Shown here piece after piece: positions 1 through 5,835 of a stretch of 7,803 nucleotides of DNA (its first letter is position 1; every line of letters starts with the position of its first letter). Below the pieces are notes generated by a model. The model was not told the DNA's origin and ran no database searches. It saw nothing but the letters and a program-made list of their open reading frames with translations. Source of the stretch: Ruminococcus sp. (lineage in GTDB: Bacteria > Bacillota > Clostridia > Oscillospirales > Ruminococcaceae); assembly GCA_023667165.1 (NCBI GenBank), contig JAMPAO010000001.1, forward strand, positions 114,147 to 121,949, given 5' to 3'. The position numbers and the translations under genes are program-made.

Positions 1-64
1 AAAAAACGAACCGAACTTTCGGTCAAAACGATCAATGAAAATCCTTAAATATCGGGCGGCATTT
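1..64. other. Left-edge non-coding stretch with a small hairpin
   Basis: No open frame with a ribosome binding site is seen here. ACCGA (10-14) and TCGGT (19-23) can pair around a 4-nt loop. Read on the minus strand, this hairpin is followed by TCG and a run of T, which resembles a weak intrinsic terminator for minus-strand transcription. However, no minus-strand gene lies to its right, so it may be a relic or chance. The tail of whatever gene lies to the left of the window is not visible. Confidence 0.3.
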
Positions 65-100
65 TGAAATTTATGAAATGCGGGCATTTCATAAATTTCA
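65..100. repeat. Perfect 16-bp inverted repeat (hairpin)
   Basis: TGAAATTTATGAAATG (65-80) is exactly the reverse complement of 85-100, with a CGGG loop at 81-84. The right arm is also the beginning of the first copy of the 99-bp tandem repeat that follows. There is no T run after it, so it is not a standard terminator. It could be the folded end of a small non-autonomous element or an RNA structure. Confidence 0.85.
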
Positions 101-281
101 CCGCCGTAAGGCGGAGGGTTACGTGCAATTACGCAAAAAAACCTCTTGCCTCTTGCTTCTGAAAATTCTTGCCTCTGACAGCGCATTTCATAATTTTCAC
201 CGCCGTAAGGCGGAGGGGTTACGTACAATTACGCGTAAGACCTCTTGCTTCTTGCTTCCGAAAATTCTTGCTTCCGACAAA
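84..281 (+). repeat. Two-copy imperfect 99-bp tandem repeat
   Basis: Copy 1 is about 84-182 and copy 2 about 183-281. Both run in the same order: GCATTTCATAA, a CCGCC-GTAA-GGCGG hairpin (101-114 and 200-213), TTACGT.CAATTACGC, then a CT-rich segment with CTTGCTTC-type words repeated inside each copy. Differences are scattered substitutions plus compensating 1-nt indels. Copy 2 contains the perfect palindrome TTACGCGTAA (229-238). A frame stays open through both copies, but it has no ribosome binding site and simply translates the repeat. The second copy ends at the ribosome binding site of the CPBP gene, so the repeat forms that gene's immediate upstream region. It is possibly a genome-dispersed short repeat, which cannot be tested from one window. 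Confidence 0.8.
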
Positions 282-298
282 GGAGTGACATAAAAATA

Positions 299-1201
299 AT
301 GCCGAACATTTCAAAGGGCAGCCGTTTCACCGACCTTGCGGGAGAGGCGGAATTCAAGCCTCATCCGCTGCTGCAGATACTCATATTTTTTGCGCAGATC
401 TTTGTTTTTATGATAATACAGACATTTTTTCAAATACCCCTTTTTGCAGCCGTAAAGGCGGCGGGTGCGTCCGACGTGTGGTATACCGCCGCAAGCCTGC
501 TGAGCACTGCCGTCCCTGCGGTACTGACGGTACTTTATTGCACGAAAGCCGAAAAACGCAGCCTTGAAAGCATGGGTATCAAAAGGGAGAATTTCGCGAA
601 AAATTATCTTATGGGAGCGGTCATAGGCTTTGCGGCATTCTCCCTGTCGCTGCTGATATGCGTGACAGCGGGAGCGGCGCGGTATTCGGGAACGAACTTC
701 TCCGGATATATACCTTATTTGATCGTAATAGCTCTGTGCTGGGGAATACAGGGCGCGGAGGAGGAGATCTTATGCAGAGGCTGGCTCATGCCGAGCCTTG
801 CTCAAAGGCTTCCGCTTTGGGCGGCTGTTATAGGCAACGCCGCCGTGTTCTCGCTGCTTCATATTTTCAACGACGGGTTTTCTTTACTCGCCTTTGTGAA
901 TATTTTCGTGGTGGGGATAGCTTTTTCGCTTATCGCAGTGAGGTTTGACAGTATTATCCCATCCTGCGCCTTTCATTCGGTGTGGAACGCCGTGCAGGGG
1001 AATTTCTACGGTCTGCCCGTAAGCGGAGGCGGCTGCGACAAGTCGGTTTTCGTCTTTACCCTTTCGGATAATATGGAGATCCTCAACGGCGGAGTATTCG
1101 GCATTGAGGGCGGCATTGCCGTTACCGCGGTTATGACCGCAATTATAATAGTATGTATTATACTATTTGTAAATAATAAGGATAATCAACCAAATGTATA
1201 A
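299..1201 (+). CDS. CPBP-family (Abi/CAAX-protease-like) intramembrane metalloprotease homologue
   Basis: This is a 300-residue polytopic membrane protein. The three family motifs are present in order: EExxxR at E155-E156...R160, FxxxH at F184...H188, and HxxxN at H226...N230. In this family these residues form the putative metal site inside the membrane. Hydrophobic segments are seen near residues 24-50, 63-80, 104-124, 137-150, 172-188, 194-214 and 271-291. The ATG at 299 is preferred because AAAGGAG lies at 279-285; a TTG at 245 would add 18 residues translated from the upstream repeat. Bacterial members are linked to prenyl-protein-type proteolysis, bacteriocin self-immunity or membrane-protein processing, and nothing here identifies the substrate. 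It is the first gene of a three-gene set, with 25 bp to the next start. The family call is firm; the role is unknown. Confidence 0.88.
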   Translation: MPNISKGSRFTDLAGEAEFKPHPLLQILIFFAQIFVFMIIQTFFQIPLFAAVKAAGASDVWYTAASLLSTAVPAVLTVLYCTKAEKRSLESMGIKRENFAKNYLMGAVIGFAAFSLSLLICVTAGAARYSGTNFSGYIPYLIVIALCWGIQGAEEEILCRGWLMPSLAQRLPLWAAVIGNAAVFSLLHIFNDGFSLLAFVNIFVVGIAFSLIAVRFDSIIPSCAFHSVWNAVQGNFYGLPVSGGGCDKSVFVFTLSDNMEILNGGVFGIEGGIAVTAVMTAIIIVCIILFVNNKDNQPNV

Positions 1202-1226
1202 TATAATCGGAAAAGGAGATGTTTTT

Positions 1227-1832
1227 ATGGAAAAAACAAGAGTGATCACCATCGGAAGAAGATGCGGCAGCGGAGGCAGGATAATCGGCAGAGCCGTGGC
1301 GGAGGAGCTTGGTCTGCCCTTTTTCGACAAGGAGATCATCACCGCAGCGGCAAAGGAAAGCGGACTGTGCGACAGCTTTATGGAGTCCTTTGAGGAAACA
1401 CCCACCGCAAGCCTGCTGTATTCGCTTGTGATGAACGTGCAGAACGGCGGCTTTTACACGGGAAAGCCTATCGAGCTTGTAGCCTACGAGGCGCAGATCA
1501 ACGCGGTACGTGCGGCGGCGGAGAAGGGTCCCTGCGTTATAGTTGGAAGATGCGCCGATTATATCTTAAAGGATAATTACGACGTGGTCAGCTTTTTCAT
1601 CACCGCATCCCCCGAATACAGGGCGGAAAGGACTGCGGAGCTGGAGAAGATAAGCGTAAAGGAAGCTATGGCGAAAAACAACCGCATTGACAAGGCGAGA
1701 GCTTCCTATCACAACTATCACGCGGAAACAAAGTGGGGCAGCGCGGACAGCTACGATCTTTGCATAAACAGCGAAAGACTGACCGCCGAGCAGGCGGCGG
1801 GACTGATAAAAAGCTATCTGTCGTTCAGATGA
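1227..1832 (+). CDS. Cytidylate-kinase-like P-loop family protein
   Basis: A soluble 201-residue protein. The N-terminus VITIGRRCGSGGR gives a P-loop-type G10-x3-G14-S15-G16-G17-R18 sequence, followed by the typical LGLPFFDKEII segment (28-38), GRCADYIL (107-114) and an Arg/Asp-rich lid-like stretch (RIDKAR, 143-148). This matches the cytidylate kinase-like family common in Clostridia, which is distinct from the housekeeping Cmk. Nucleotide phosphorylation is the expected chemistry, but the true substrate of this subfamily is not established. The ATG at 1227 is chosen because AAAGGAG sits at 1212-1218. A start at 1194 would overlap the previous gene and lacks a good site. It lies 25 bp after the CPBP gene and 26 bp before the DUF218 gene, suggesting co-transcription. 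Confidence 0.88.
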   Translation: MEKTRVITIGRRCGSGGRIIGRAVAEELGLPFFDKEIITAAAKESGLCDSFMESFEETPTASLLYSLVMNVQNGGFYTGKPIELVAYEAQINAVRAAAEKGPCVIVGRCADYILKDNYDVVSFFITASPEYRAERTAELEKISVKEAMAKNNRIDKARASYHNYHAETKWGSADSYDLCINSERLTAEQAAGLIKSYLSFR

Positions 1833-1858
1833 GCGCTGCGGTTCGGAGGGACGGTTAA

Positions 1859-2551
1859 ATGGATAAAAAAGCAAAGGGACGGAAAATATTAAAAAGACTG
1901 TTGAAAATTGCCGTTGTTTCGGCGGTGATTTGCCTGGCGGGGATCGCTGCCGCGCTGGGCGTAAGCGCATATGTGGTGAAAGCCTCGGAGGAGTTCGTCA
2001 TTACCCCCGAAACGGCGGCGCAGGAGAACGCGGACTGCATAATAGTGCTGGGGTGCAGGGTCAACGATACGACGCCGAGTCCCATGCTCGGCGACAGACT
2101 TTCCGTAGGCGTGCAGCTTTACGGCATGGGAGCCGCGCCTAAGCTGCTGATGTCCGGAGATCACGGAAGAAAGGATTACGACGAGGTAAACGCCATGAAA
2201 AAATTCGCCGTTGAAAGGGATATCCCCTCGGAGGATGTCTTCATGGATCACGCGGGGTTTTCCACATATGAAAGCATGTACAGGGCAAAGGAGATATTTT
2301 CCGCAAAAAAGGTGATAATCGTTACGCAAAGCTATCATCTGTACCGTGCGGTATACATTGCGAGGAAGCTGGGACTGGAAGCCTACGGCGTTCCTTCCGA
2401 TCTTCAGAGCTACGCAAATCAAAGACGGTACAACATAAGAGAGATACTGGCAAGGGACAAGGATTTTGTTATGACGTTATTCAAGCCTGAGCCTACATAT
2501 CTCGGCGATGTAATCCCCATAAGCGGCAGCGGCGACCTGACAAACGACTGA
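1859..2551 (+). CDS. SanA/YdcF-like DUF218 membrane-anchored protein
   Basis: 230 residues. A basic N-terminus (KKAKGRK) and one transmembrane helix at about 14-37 place the rest outside the membrane. The DUF218 domain follows: ADCIIVLGCRV (58-68), a GDR turn (78-80), LLMSGD (96-101) with D108/E109, a region at D130-H131 with STYE (135-138), and QSYHLYRA (157-164). These are the conserved blocks of the SanA/YdcF family. SanA is associated with envelope barrier function and vancomycin exclusion at high temperature in enterobacteria; YdcF binds S-adenosylmethionine. The enzymatic role here is unknown. The start at 1859 has GGAGGG at 1845-1850. It is the last gene of the operon, and a strong terminator lies 53 bp downstream. 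Confidence 0.9.
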   Translation: MDKKAKGRKILKRLLKIAVVSAVICLAGIAAALGVSAYVVKASEEFVITPETAAQENADCIIVLGCRVNDTTPSPMLGDRLSVGVQLYGMGAAPKLLMSGDHGRKDYDEVNAMKKFAVERDIPSEDVFMDHAGFSTYESMYRAKEIFSAKKVIIVTQSYHLYRAVYIARKLGLEAYGVPSDLQSYANQRRYNIREILARDKDFVMTLFKPEPTYLGDVIPISGSGDLTND

Positions 2552-2603
2552 GTTGCGGCAGGTCTGCGGCTTGAAGTGATACTATATTAATATTGGATCT
2601 GTT

Positions 2604-2653
2604 TGTTCCGGACGGCGGGCGCTTTGCGGCGTTTGATGTCCGGAACATTTTTT
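2604..2653 (+). terminator. Strong rho-independent terminator of the CPBP-kinase-DUF218 operon
   Basis: TGTTCCGGAC (2604-2613) pairs perfectly with GTCCGGAACA (2638-2647) and is followed directly by six T (2648-2653). The 24-nt interior is GC-rich and can pair further. It closes the upstream operon and separates it from the surface-protein array. Confidence 0.92.
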
Positions 2654-2690
2654 CGGTAAAAGCAAGGGAAACTATGAAATTTTATGAAAA

Positions 2691-2708
2691 GTTACAAAAC
2701 GGTTACAA
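2691..2708 (+). promoter_or_regulatory. Direct-repeat pair GTTACAA-N4-GTTACAA, distal
   Basis: GTTACAA occurs at 2691-2697 and again at 2702-2708, an 11-bp period, so both copies lie on the same DNA face. The geometry fits tandem binding by a response regulator of the OmpR/PhoB winged-helix family. The centre lies roughly 237 bp before the estimated transcription start. Confidence 0.5.
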
Positions 2709-2845
2709 TAAAATTTCATTATGTAATAACTTTATTTCCCGATTTGTAACCCGCCGATCGGGCGGATATCTGATAAAATTACGTTAAAGTTCGATATCAA
2801 AGGGGTCTGACGGTGAAAACGGAATAATGCGGAGAATTATTGTTG

Positions 2846-2863
2846 GTAACAATGTAGTAACAA
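2846..2863 (+). promoter_or_regulatory. Direct-repeat pair GTAACAA-N4-GTAACAA, middle
   Basis: GTAACAA occurs at 2846-2852 and 2857-2863, again with an 11-bp period. It differs from the other pairs at one position (A for T). Its centre is about 80 bp before the estimated transcription start. Confidence 0.5.
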
Positions 2864-2877
2864 CACACAAAATATAG

Positions 2878-2895
2878 GTTACAAAATCGTTACAA
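2878..2895 (+). promoter_or_regulatory. Direct-repeat pair GTTACAA-N4-GTTACAA, promoter-proximal
   Basis: GTTACAA occurs at 2878-2884 and 2889-2895 with an 11-bp period. The pair ends six bases before the -35 element at 2902, a position suited to an activator contacting RNA polymerase. TTACA-type repeats at this spacing resemble Pho-box-like operators of the PhoP/PhoB class in Firmicutes. The identity of the regulator is an inference. Confidence 0.55.
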
Positions 2896-2901
2896 TGCCA
2901 A

Positions 2902-2930
2902 TTGAAAAATGACGAAAAATGTAATATAAT
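2902..2930 (+). promoter_or_regulatory. Sigma-A-type promoter of the first surface-protein gene
   Basis: The -35 TTGAAA (2902-2907) and -10 TATAAT (2925-2930) are separated by exactly 17 bp. The preceding CCAA is shared with the promoter at 4003. The estimated transcription start is near 2937, giving a leader of about 63 nt with no obvious hairpin. Confidence 0.85.
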
Positions 2931-2999
2931 ATACAGTAAGCAAAGTTATACACTCTTGAATTGAAAAAATAAAGAAGAACAGAAAGGGAGACGAAGTGT

Positions 3000-3971
3000 A
3001 TGAAAAAAATAGGTTTGCTTTTGGCGGGCGCGGCTGCGCTGGCTGCCTCGGGTATGATGAGTATTTGCGCGTCGGCCGCTACGGTGATAGATTTTGAAGA
3101 CGGCGATTACTCTTTTGTAAGCATGAAAACAGACGACGGCGGGGATAACTCCAAGCTGTCGGTTGCGGAGCTGGACGGTTCAAAGCAGCTCAAGGTGGAC
3201 GTTTCCGACTGCGGGAACGTGCCTAAGGTAAAGTTCGATCTTGACAAGCTTATCCCTGCGGACAGCTTCAGCAGGATAAGATCTATCGAGATGACCGTTA
3301 CCCTTGAATCTAAGGACGATACGCCTCCCGGCTGGGCGGGAGGAGCACTCGGCACGCAGGGCGCGGAGGACGGCGCTCCCGCATGGGCGCAGACCACATG
3401 GGAAGCGGGCGAATATGACAATGCCAGATCAAAGCCTTTTACCGTGCAGAGGAAGTTTCTGCTGGCAAGGGAAAGGTTCGCCAACGGCACAGCGGGCAAC
3501 CATATGATACTTATGCGCTGGGGCTGCGATGTGGACTACTGTATGTATGTCGACAATGTAAGATTTCTTGACGGCAGCGGCGATGAGATCGAGCTGCTGA
3601 CCGGAGGAAGCGGAACTGTTGTTACTGAGGCTCAGACCGAGGAAACGACCGAAGCGACAACGGCTGAACCGGAGGAAACTGCTGCCGAAACGGCGGAAAC
3701 AGCGGCGGAGGAAACCGTCCCCGAGGACGTGGGCACGGGAAACGAACCGGAGGAAGCTGTTGAGGCTGCGCCGGAAGCCGAAAAGGATGACGTTTCGGAG
3801 GATGATAAAAAAGAGGAAGCTCCCGACAGCGACGAGGATACAACATCGTCCAAAACGGGAAATCCCGCCGCCCTGCTTGCTGCAAGCGCGGTCATGCTTT
3901 CCGGATACGCGGTTTCCATGACAAGGAGCAAGAAAAGGAAAGTTTCTGCGCTTTTGATGAAAATAAACTAA
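3000..3971 (+). CDS. Secreted surface protein, DFEDGD-type domain, first paralogue
   Basis: 323 residues. The signal peptide is 1-26 (MKK, hydrophobic core, ASA at 24-26). The mature protein opens with DFEDGD (31-36) and a domain to about residue 200 containing SKQLKVDV (61-68), PKVKFDLDKL (75-84), IEMTVTL (96-102) and MYVDNVRFL (182-190). The alternating pattern suggests a beta-sandwich of the galactose-binding/CBM type. An acidic Glu/Thr/Ala/Asp linker (about 205-282) leads to SSKTGN (283-288), a hydrophobic stretch (289-307) and KKRK (311-314). Unlike its neighbours it continues nine residues beyond KRK. AAAGGGAG at 2983-2990 supports this start. Codon use is less biased than in the next three genes. 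No terminator is clear before the next promoter. Cell-surface location is likely; ligand unknown. Confidence 0.8.
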   Translation: MKKIGLLLAGAAALAASGMMSICASAATVIDFEDGDYSFVSMKTDDGGDNSKLSVAELDGSKQLKVDVSDCGNVPKVKFDLDKLIPADSFSRIRSIEMTVTLESKDDTPPGWAGGALGTQGAEDGAPAWAQTTWEAGEYDNARSKPFTVQRKFLLARERFANGTAGNHMILMRWGCDVDYCMYVDNVRFLDGSGDEIELLTGGSGTVVTEAQTEETTEATTAEPEETAAETAETAAEETVPEDVGTGNEPEEAVEAAPEAEKDDVSEDDKKEEAPDSDEDTTSSKTGNPAALLAASAVMLSGYAVSMTRSKKRKVSALLMKIN

Positions 3972-3975
3972 TTTA

Positions 3976-3997
3976 AGTTATTAACATTGTTAAAACT
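3976..3997. repeat. AT-rich imperfect stem-loop between surface genes 1 and 2
   Basis: AGTT-A-TTAAC (3976-3985) can pair with GTTAAAACT (3989-3997) with one bulged A and a 3-nt loop. It is AT-rich and lacks a following T run, so it is a poor terminator. It lies just upstream of the -35 at 4003 and could instead be a palindromic binding site. Readthrough from the first surface gene into the second therefore seems possible. Confidence 0.35.
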
Positions 3998-4002
3998 TCC
4001 AA

Positions 4003-4031
4003 TTGAAAGTTTTGGGCGTAAATGTTATAAT
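4003..4031 (+). promoter_or_regulatory. Sigma-A-type promoter of the second surface-protein gene
   Basis: TTGAAA (4003-4008), a 17-bp spacer, then TATAAT (4026-4031). The -35 context CCAATTGAAA is identical to that at 2899-2907. The estimated transcription start is near 4038, leaving a leader of about 55 nt. Confidence 0.88.
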
Positions 4032-4044
4032 ATATTTGTAAACT

Positions 4045-4065
4045 GCGCAAATTGCATAATTGCGC
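4045..4065 (+). promoter_or_regulatory. 5' leader hairpin of the second surface-protein gene
   Basis: GCGCAA (4045-4050) pairs with TTGCGC (4060-4065) around a 9-nt AT-rich loop, close to the predicted 5' end of the transcript and ahead of the ribosome binding site GGAGG (4078-4082). A 5'-end stem of this sort could protect an abundant mRNA. No known riboswitch pattern was recognised. Confidence 0.45.
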
Positions 4066-4092
4066 GCAAGAAATAATGGAGGAGATAATACT

Positions 4093-5529
4093 ATGAAGAT
4101 GAAAAAGACTTTTGCTTCCGTTGCTGCCGTAGCAATGGCTGCATCAATGGCTTCCGCTTTCTCGATAACCGCTTCGGCTATTGCGGAGGGCACGGCGATC
4201 GATTTTGAGGACGGCGACTGCTCGTTTATTTACATGAACGTTGATGATTCCGGCGCGGACAATTCAACATTTTCCGTTGCTGATTTCAACGGTTCGAAGC
4301 AGTTGAAGGTTGACGTTACCACGGCTTCCAAGACTCCCAAGGTTTGGTTCGACCTCGACAAGATCACGGACAGAGCAAACACTGTTCAGATCAACACTAT
4401 TGAAATGGATCTCACATTCGAGCCTAAGGATCCCGAGAAGGCTCTCGGCTGGATCGGCGGTCAGATCGGCGCGGCAGGCGGCTTTGATATGGACGCTGCC
4501 GGAAAGGGTCAGGTAAATCCTTCCTGGTCTTCCACAGACTGGCAGAACGAGGACGACGCCGCTTACACAGAGGGCGGTACTCCCACGGTTCACGTTACAA
4601 AGAAGTTCCTGCTTCCTTCCACCAAGTACAGCGAGGAGGGCATTAATCCTTTCTTCGGAATCATGGCTTGGGGCAACGGCGATACTTCCGATTATTATAT
4701 GTACGTTGACAACATCGTTCTTAAGGATAAGAACGGAAACGCTCTTCCCGTAGGCGTATTTGCCGCTGCTGAGGAGGCAGAAGCAGAAGGCGATCTGGAA
4801 GAGGGTACAGAGGCTGAGGCTCCCGTTGAGGAAACAGCAGAGACTGCCGCAGAGGAAACTGCCGCTGTTCCTGTTGAAGAGGTAACAGAAGCGCCCGCAG
4901 TTGTTGGAACTGCCGCTGTAGATTACAGTGCGCTTACAGGCGATGTTATTTCCGATACTGCCGCTACTTCCGGCGGAGAGTGGGGACAGGCTCTCACACT
5001 TACCACCGTTAAGAATGAAAACGGCGTTTTCGATCCCGCTATGCTCACAGCGGACAAGGCTGTAGTAGTATACTACGAGGCTGACACTGCTCCCGAGGTA
5101 GTTCTTCAGTCCTGGAGCGGCGGCGAAGGCTGGGCAAAGGTTCCCGCTAACGAGGCTCTTTCCACAGCAGGCGTTGCAGTTTATACATACGAGGATATGA
5201 CCGCTATGTACCAGGCAGACAACTTCACAGAAACTCTGGATTCCTTTATCGTAGGCGATACAGGCTCCGCTCTTACAGTAAACAAGGTTATGCTTGTTGA
5301 CGCCGCTTCTCTTACAGAGGGCGCTGCTCCCGCAGTTGACGTTATCGAGGAGGCTGCTCCCGCAGTTGTTGAAGAAGCAGCTGCAGAAACGGTTCCCGTT
5401 GAAACTGCTGCTCCCGTTCAGACTGCGACTACTCCCGTAGCGCCCACAGGCAACACTTCCGCTGCCGCTGTTATGGCTGTTATGGCTGTTGCAGGCGTTG
5501 GCGCGGTTGCTTCAAGAAAGAGAAAGTAA
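4093..5529 (+). CDS. Secreted two-domain surface protein, DFEDGD-type domain plus a second beta-rich domain
   Basis: 478 residues, the largest of the array. The signal peptide is 1-29 (ASA at 27-29). Domain 1 (about 32-215) starts with DFEDGD (37-42) and shares SKQLKVDV, PKVWFDLDKITDRANTVQIN, KFLLPSTKY and MYVDNIVLKD with the gene at 5836. An acidic linker (224-272) follows. Domain 2 (about 273-405) contains GEWGQALTL, VVVYYEAD, VVLQSWSGGEGWAKV and YTYEDM (365-370), and resembles carbohydrate-binding-type domains of Ruminococcus secreted proteins; that link is from memory, not a search. A second linker leads to VAPTGN (449-454), a hydrophobic segment and RKRK at the end. The ATG at 4093 is chosen for GGAGG at 4078-4082 and because the signal peptide begins there. 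Codon use is biased as in highly expressed genes. Confidence 0.85.
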   Translation: MKMKKTFASVAAVAMAASMASAFSITASAIAEGTAIDFEDGDCSFIYMNVDDSGADNSTFSVADFNGSKQLKVDVTTASKTPKVWFDLDKITDRANTVQINTIEMDLTFEPKDPEKALGWIGGQIGAAGGFDMDAAGKGQVNPSWSSTDWQNEDDAAYTEGGTPTVHVTKKFLLPSTKYSEEGINPFFGIMAWGNGDTSDYYMYVDNIVLKDKNGNALPVGVFAAAEEAEAEGDLEEGTEAEAPVEETAETAAEETAAVPVEEVTEAPAVVGTAAVDYSALTGDVISDTAATSGGEWGQALTLTTVKNENGVFDPAMLTADKAVVVYYEADTAPEVVLQSWSGGEGWAKVPANEALSTAGVAVYTYEDMTAMYQADNFTETLDSFIVGDTGSALTVNKVMLVDAASLTEGAAPAVDVIEEAAPAVVEEAAAETVPVETAAPVQTATTPVAPTGNTSAAAVMAVMAVAGVGAVASRKRK

Positions 5530-5550
5530 TTTTCCCTTAACACAAAATTC

Positions 5551-5583
5551 AAAATGCCGTCCGTGATCGGGCGGCATTTTTAT
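5551..5583 (+). terminator. Rho-independent terminator after the two-domain surface gene
   Basis: AAAATGCCGTCC (5551-5562) pairs with GGGCGGCATTTT (5569-5580), including one G-T pair, around a 6-nt loop, followed by further T-rich sequence. The flanking A and T arms could allow it to work in both directions. It lies 21 bp after the stop codon. Confidence 0.9.
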
Positions 5584-5718
5584 TAGACCTCCTCGGAAAA
5601 CGGGTTTTGTGAAAGCAATTATTTCCTGTAGCTTAAAATATCTAACTTACGGCGGCTTTTTTTGTGAAAATTGTAGAAAATGTGCGAATAGTGTATGTAA
5701 GTTTGTGCGATATGCGCC
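5584..5718 (+). other. Intergenic region with two TGTGCGA words
   Basis: No gene is seen. TGTGCGA occurs at 5681-5687 and 5704-5710. The second copy starts exactly 15 bp before the -35 element, the same distance as the copy upstream of the gene at 7047. A T7 tract at 5658-5664 follows GGCGGC, but no convincing stem precedes it. Confidence 0.45.
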
Positions 5719-5747
5719 TTGAAATTTGGGGCGCGTAATGATATAAT
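5719..5747 (+). promoter_or_regulatory. Sigma-A-type promoter of the third surface-protein gene
   Basis: TTGAAA (5719-5724), a 17-bp spacer, then TATAAT (5742-5747). The -35 is preceded by CC, as at 6956. The estimated start is near 5754, giving a leader of about 82 nt. Confidence 0.88.
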
Positions 5748-5768
5748 TATATAAAACATTGGCTTTTT

Positions 5769-5806
5769 GGGCGCAAAGCGTCCCGCCGTATGCTATTTGT
5801 GCGGCG
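5769..5806 (+). promoter_or_regulatory. Structured 5' leader with two adjacent hairpins
   Basis: GGGCGC (5769-5774) pairs with GCGTCC (5778-5783) over an AAA loop. Immediately afterwards CGCCGTA (5784-5790) pairs with TGCGGCG (5800-5806), each stem with one G-T pair. They sit between the predicted transcript start and the ribosome binding site (AAGGAGG, 5819-5825). This may be an mRNA-stabilising structure; no riboswitch class was recognised. Confidence 0.5.
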
Positions 5807-5835
5807 TTTACATATGCCAAGGAGGAGATATTGTT

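Larger units (their letters stand above)
2654..2901 (+). promoter_or_regulatory. Long regulatory intergenic region upstream of the first surface-protein gene
   Basis: No credible gene is present. An open frame running from 2593 to 2787 crosses the terminator and has no ribosome binding site. The region is AT-rich and contains three pairs of GTWACAA direct repeats (annotated separately), a lone inverted copy TTGTAAC at 2744-2750, and a small CCGCCGATCGGGCGG inverted repeat at about 2751-2765. The density of one heptamer family suggests a multi-site operator for the promoter at 2902-2930. Confidence 0.65.

Noticed and set aside
64..95. Promoter for the CPBP gene using TTGAAA at 64-69
   Set aside because: The best -10 (CATAAA) is weak and 20 bp away, and the segment is better explained as the inverted repeat.
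84..281. CRISPR array
   Set aside because: Only two long imperfect copies adjoin directly with no unique spacers.
78..293. Open frame of 71 codons through the tandem repeat
   Set aside because: It has no ribosome binding site and only translates the two 99-bp repeat copies; the period is a multiple of three, which keeps the frame open by default.
1166..1202. Internal promoter with TATAAT at 1197-1202 before the kinase-like gene
   Set aside because: The -10 is perfect, but no -35 lies at 16-18 bp; the nearest candidate is about 25 bp away, so the operon reading is simpler.
2593..2787. Open frame of 64 codons after the DUF218 gene
   Set aside because: It runs through the intrinsic terminator and has no ribosome binding site or recognisable protein pattern.
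5449..5529. Canonical LPXTG motif
   Set aside because: The C-terminus has the layout of a sorting signal but reads VAPTGN, so a classical LPXTG call is not supported.
5769..5806. Riboswitch in the leader of the third surface gene
   Set aside because: Only two short stems are present, with no conserved aptamer pattern I recognise.
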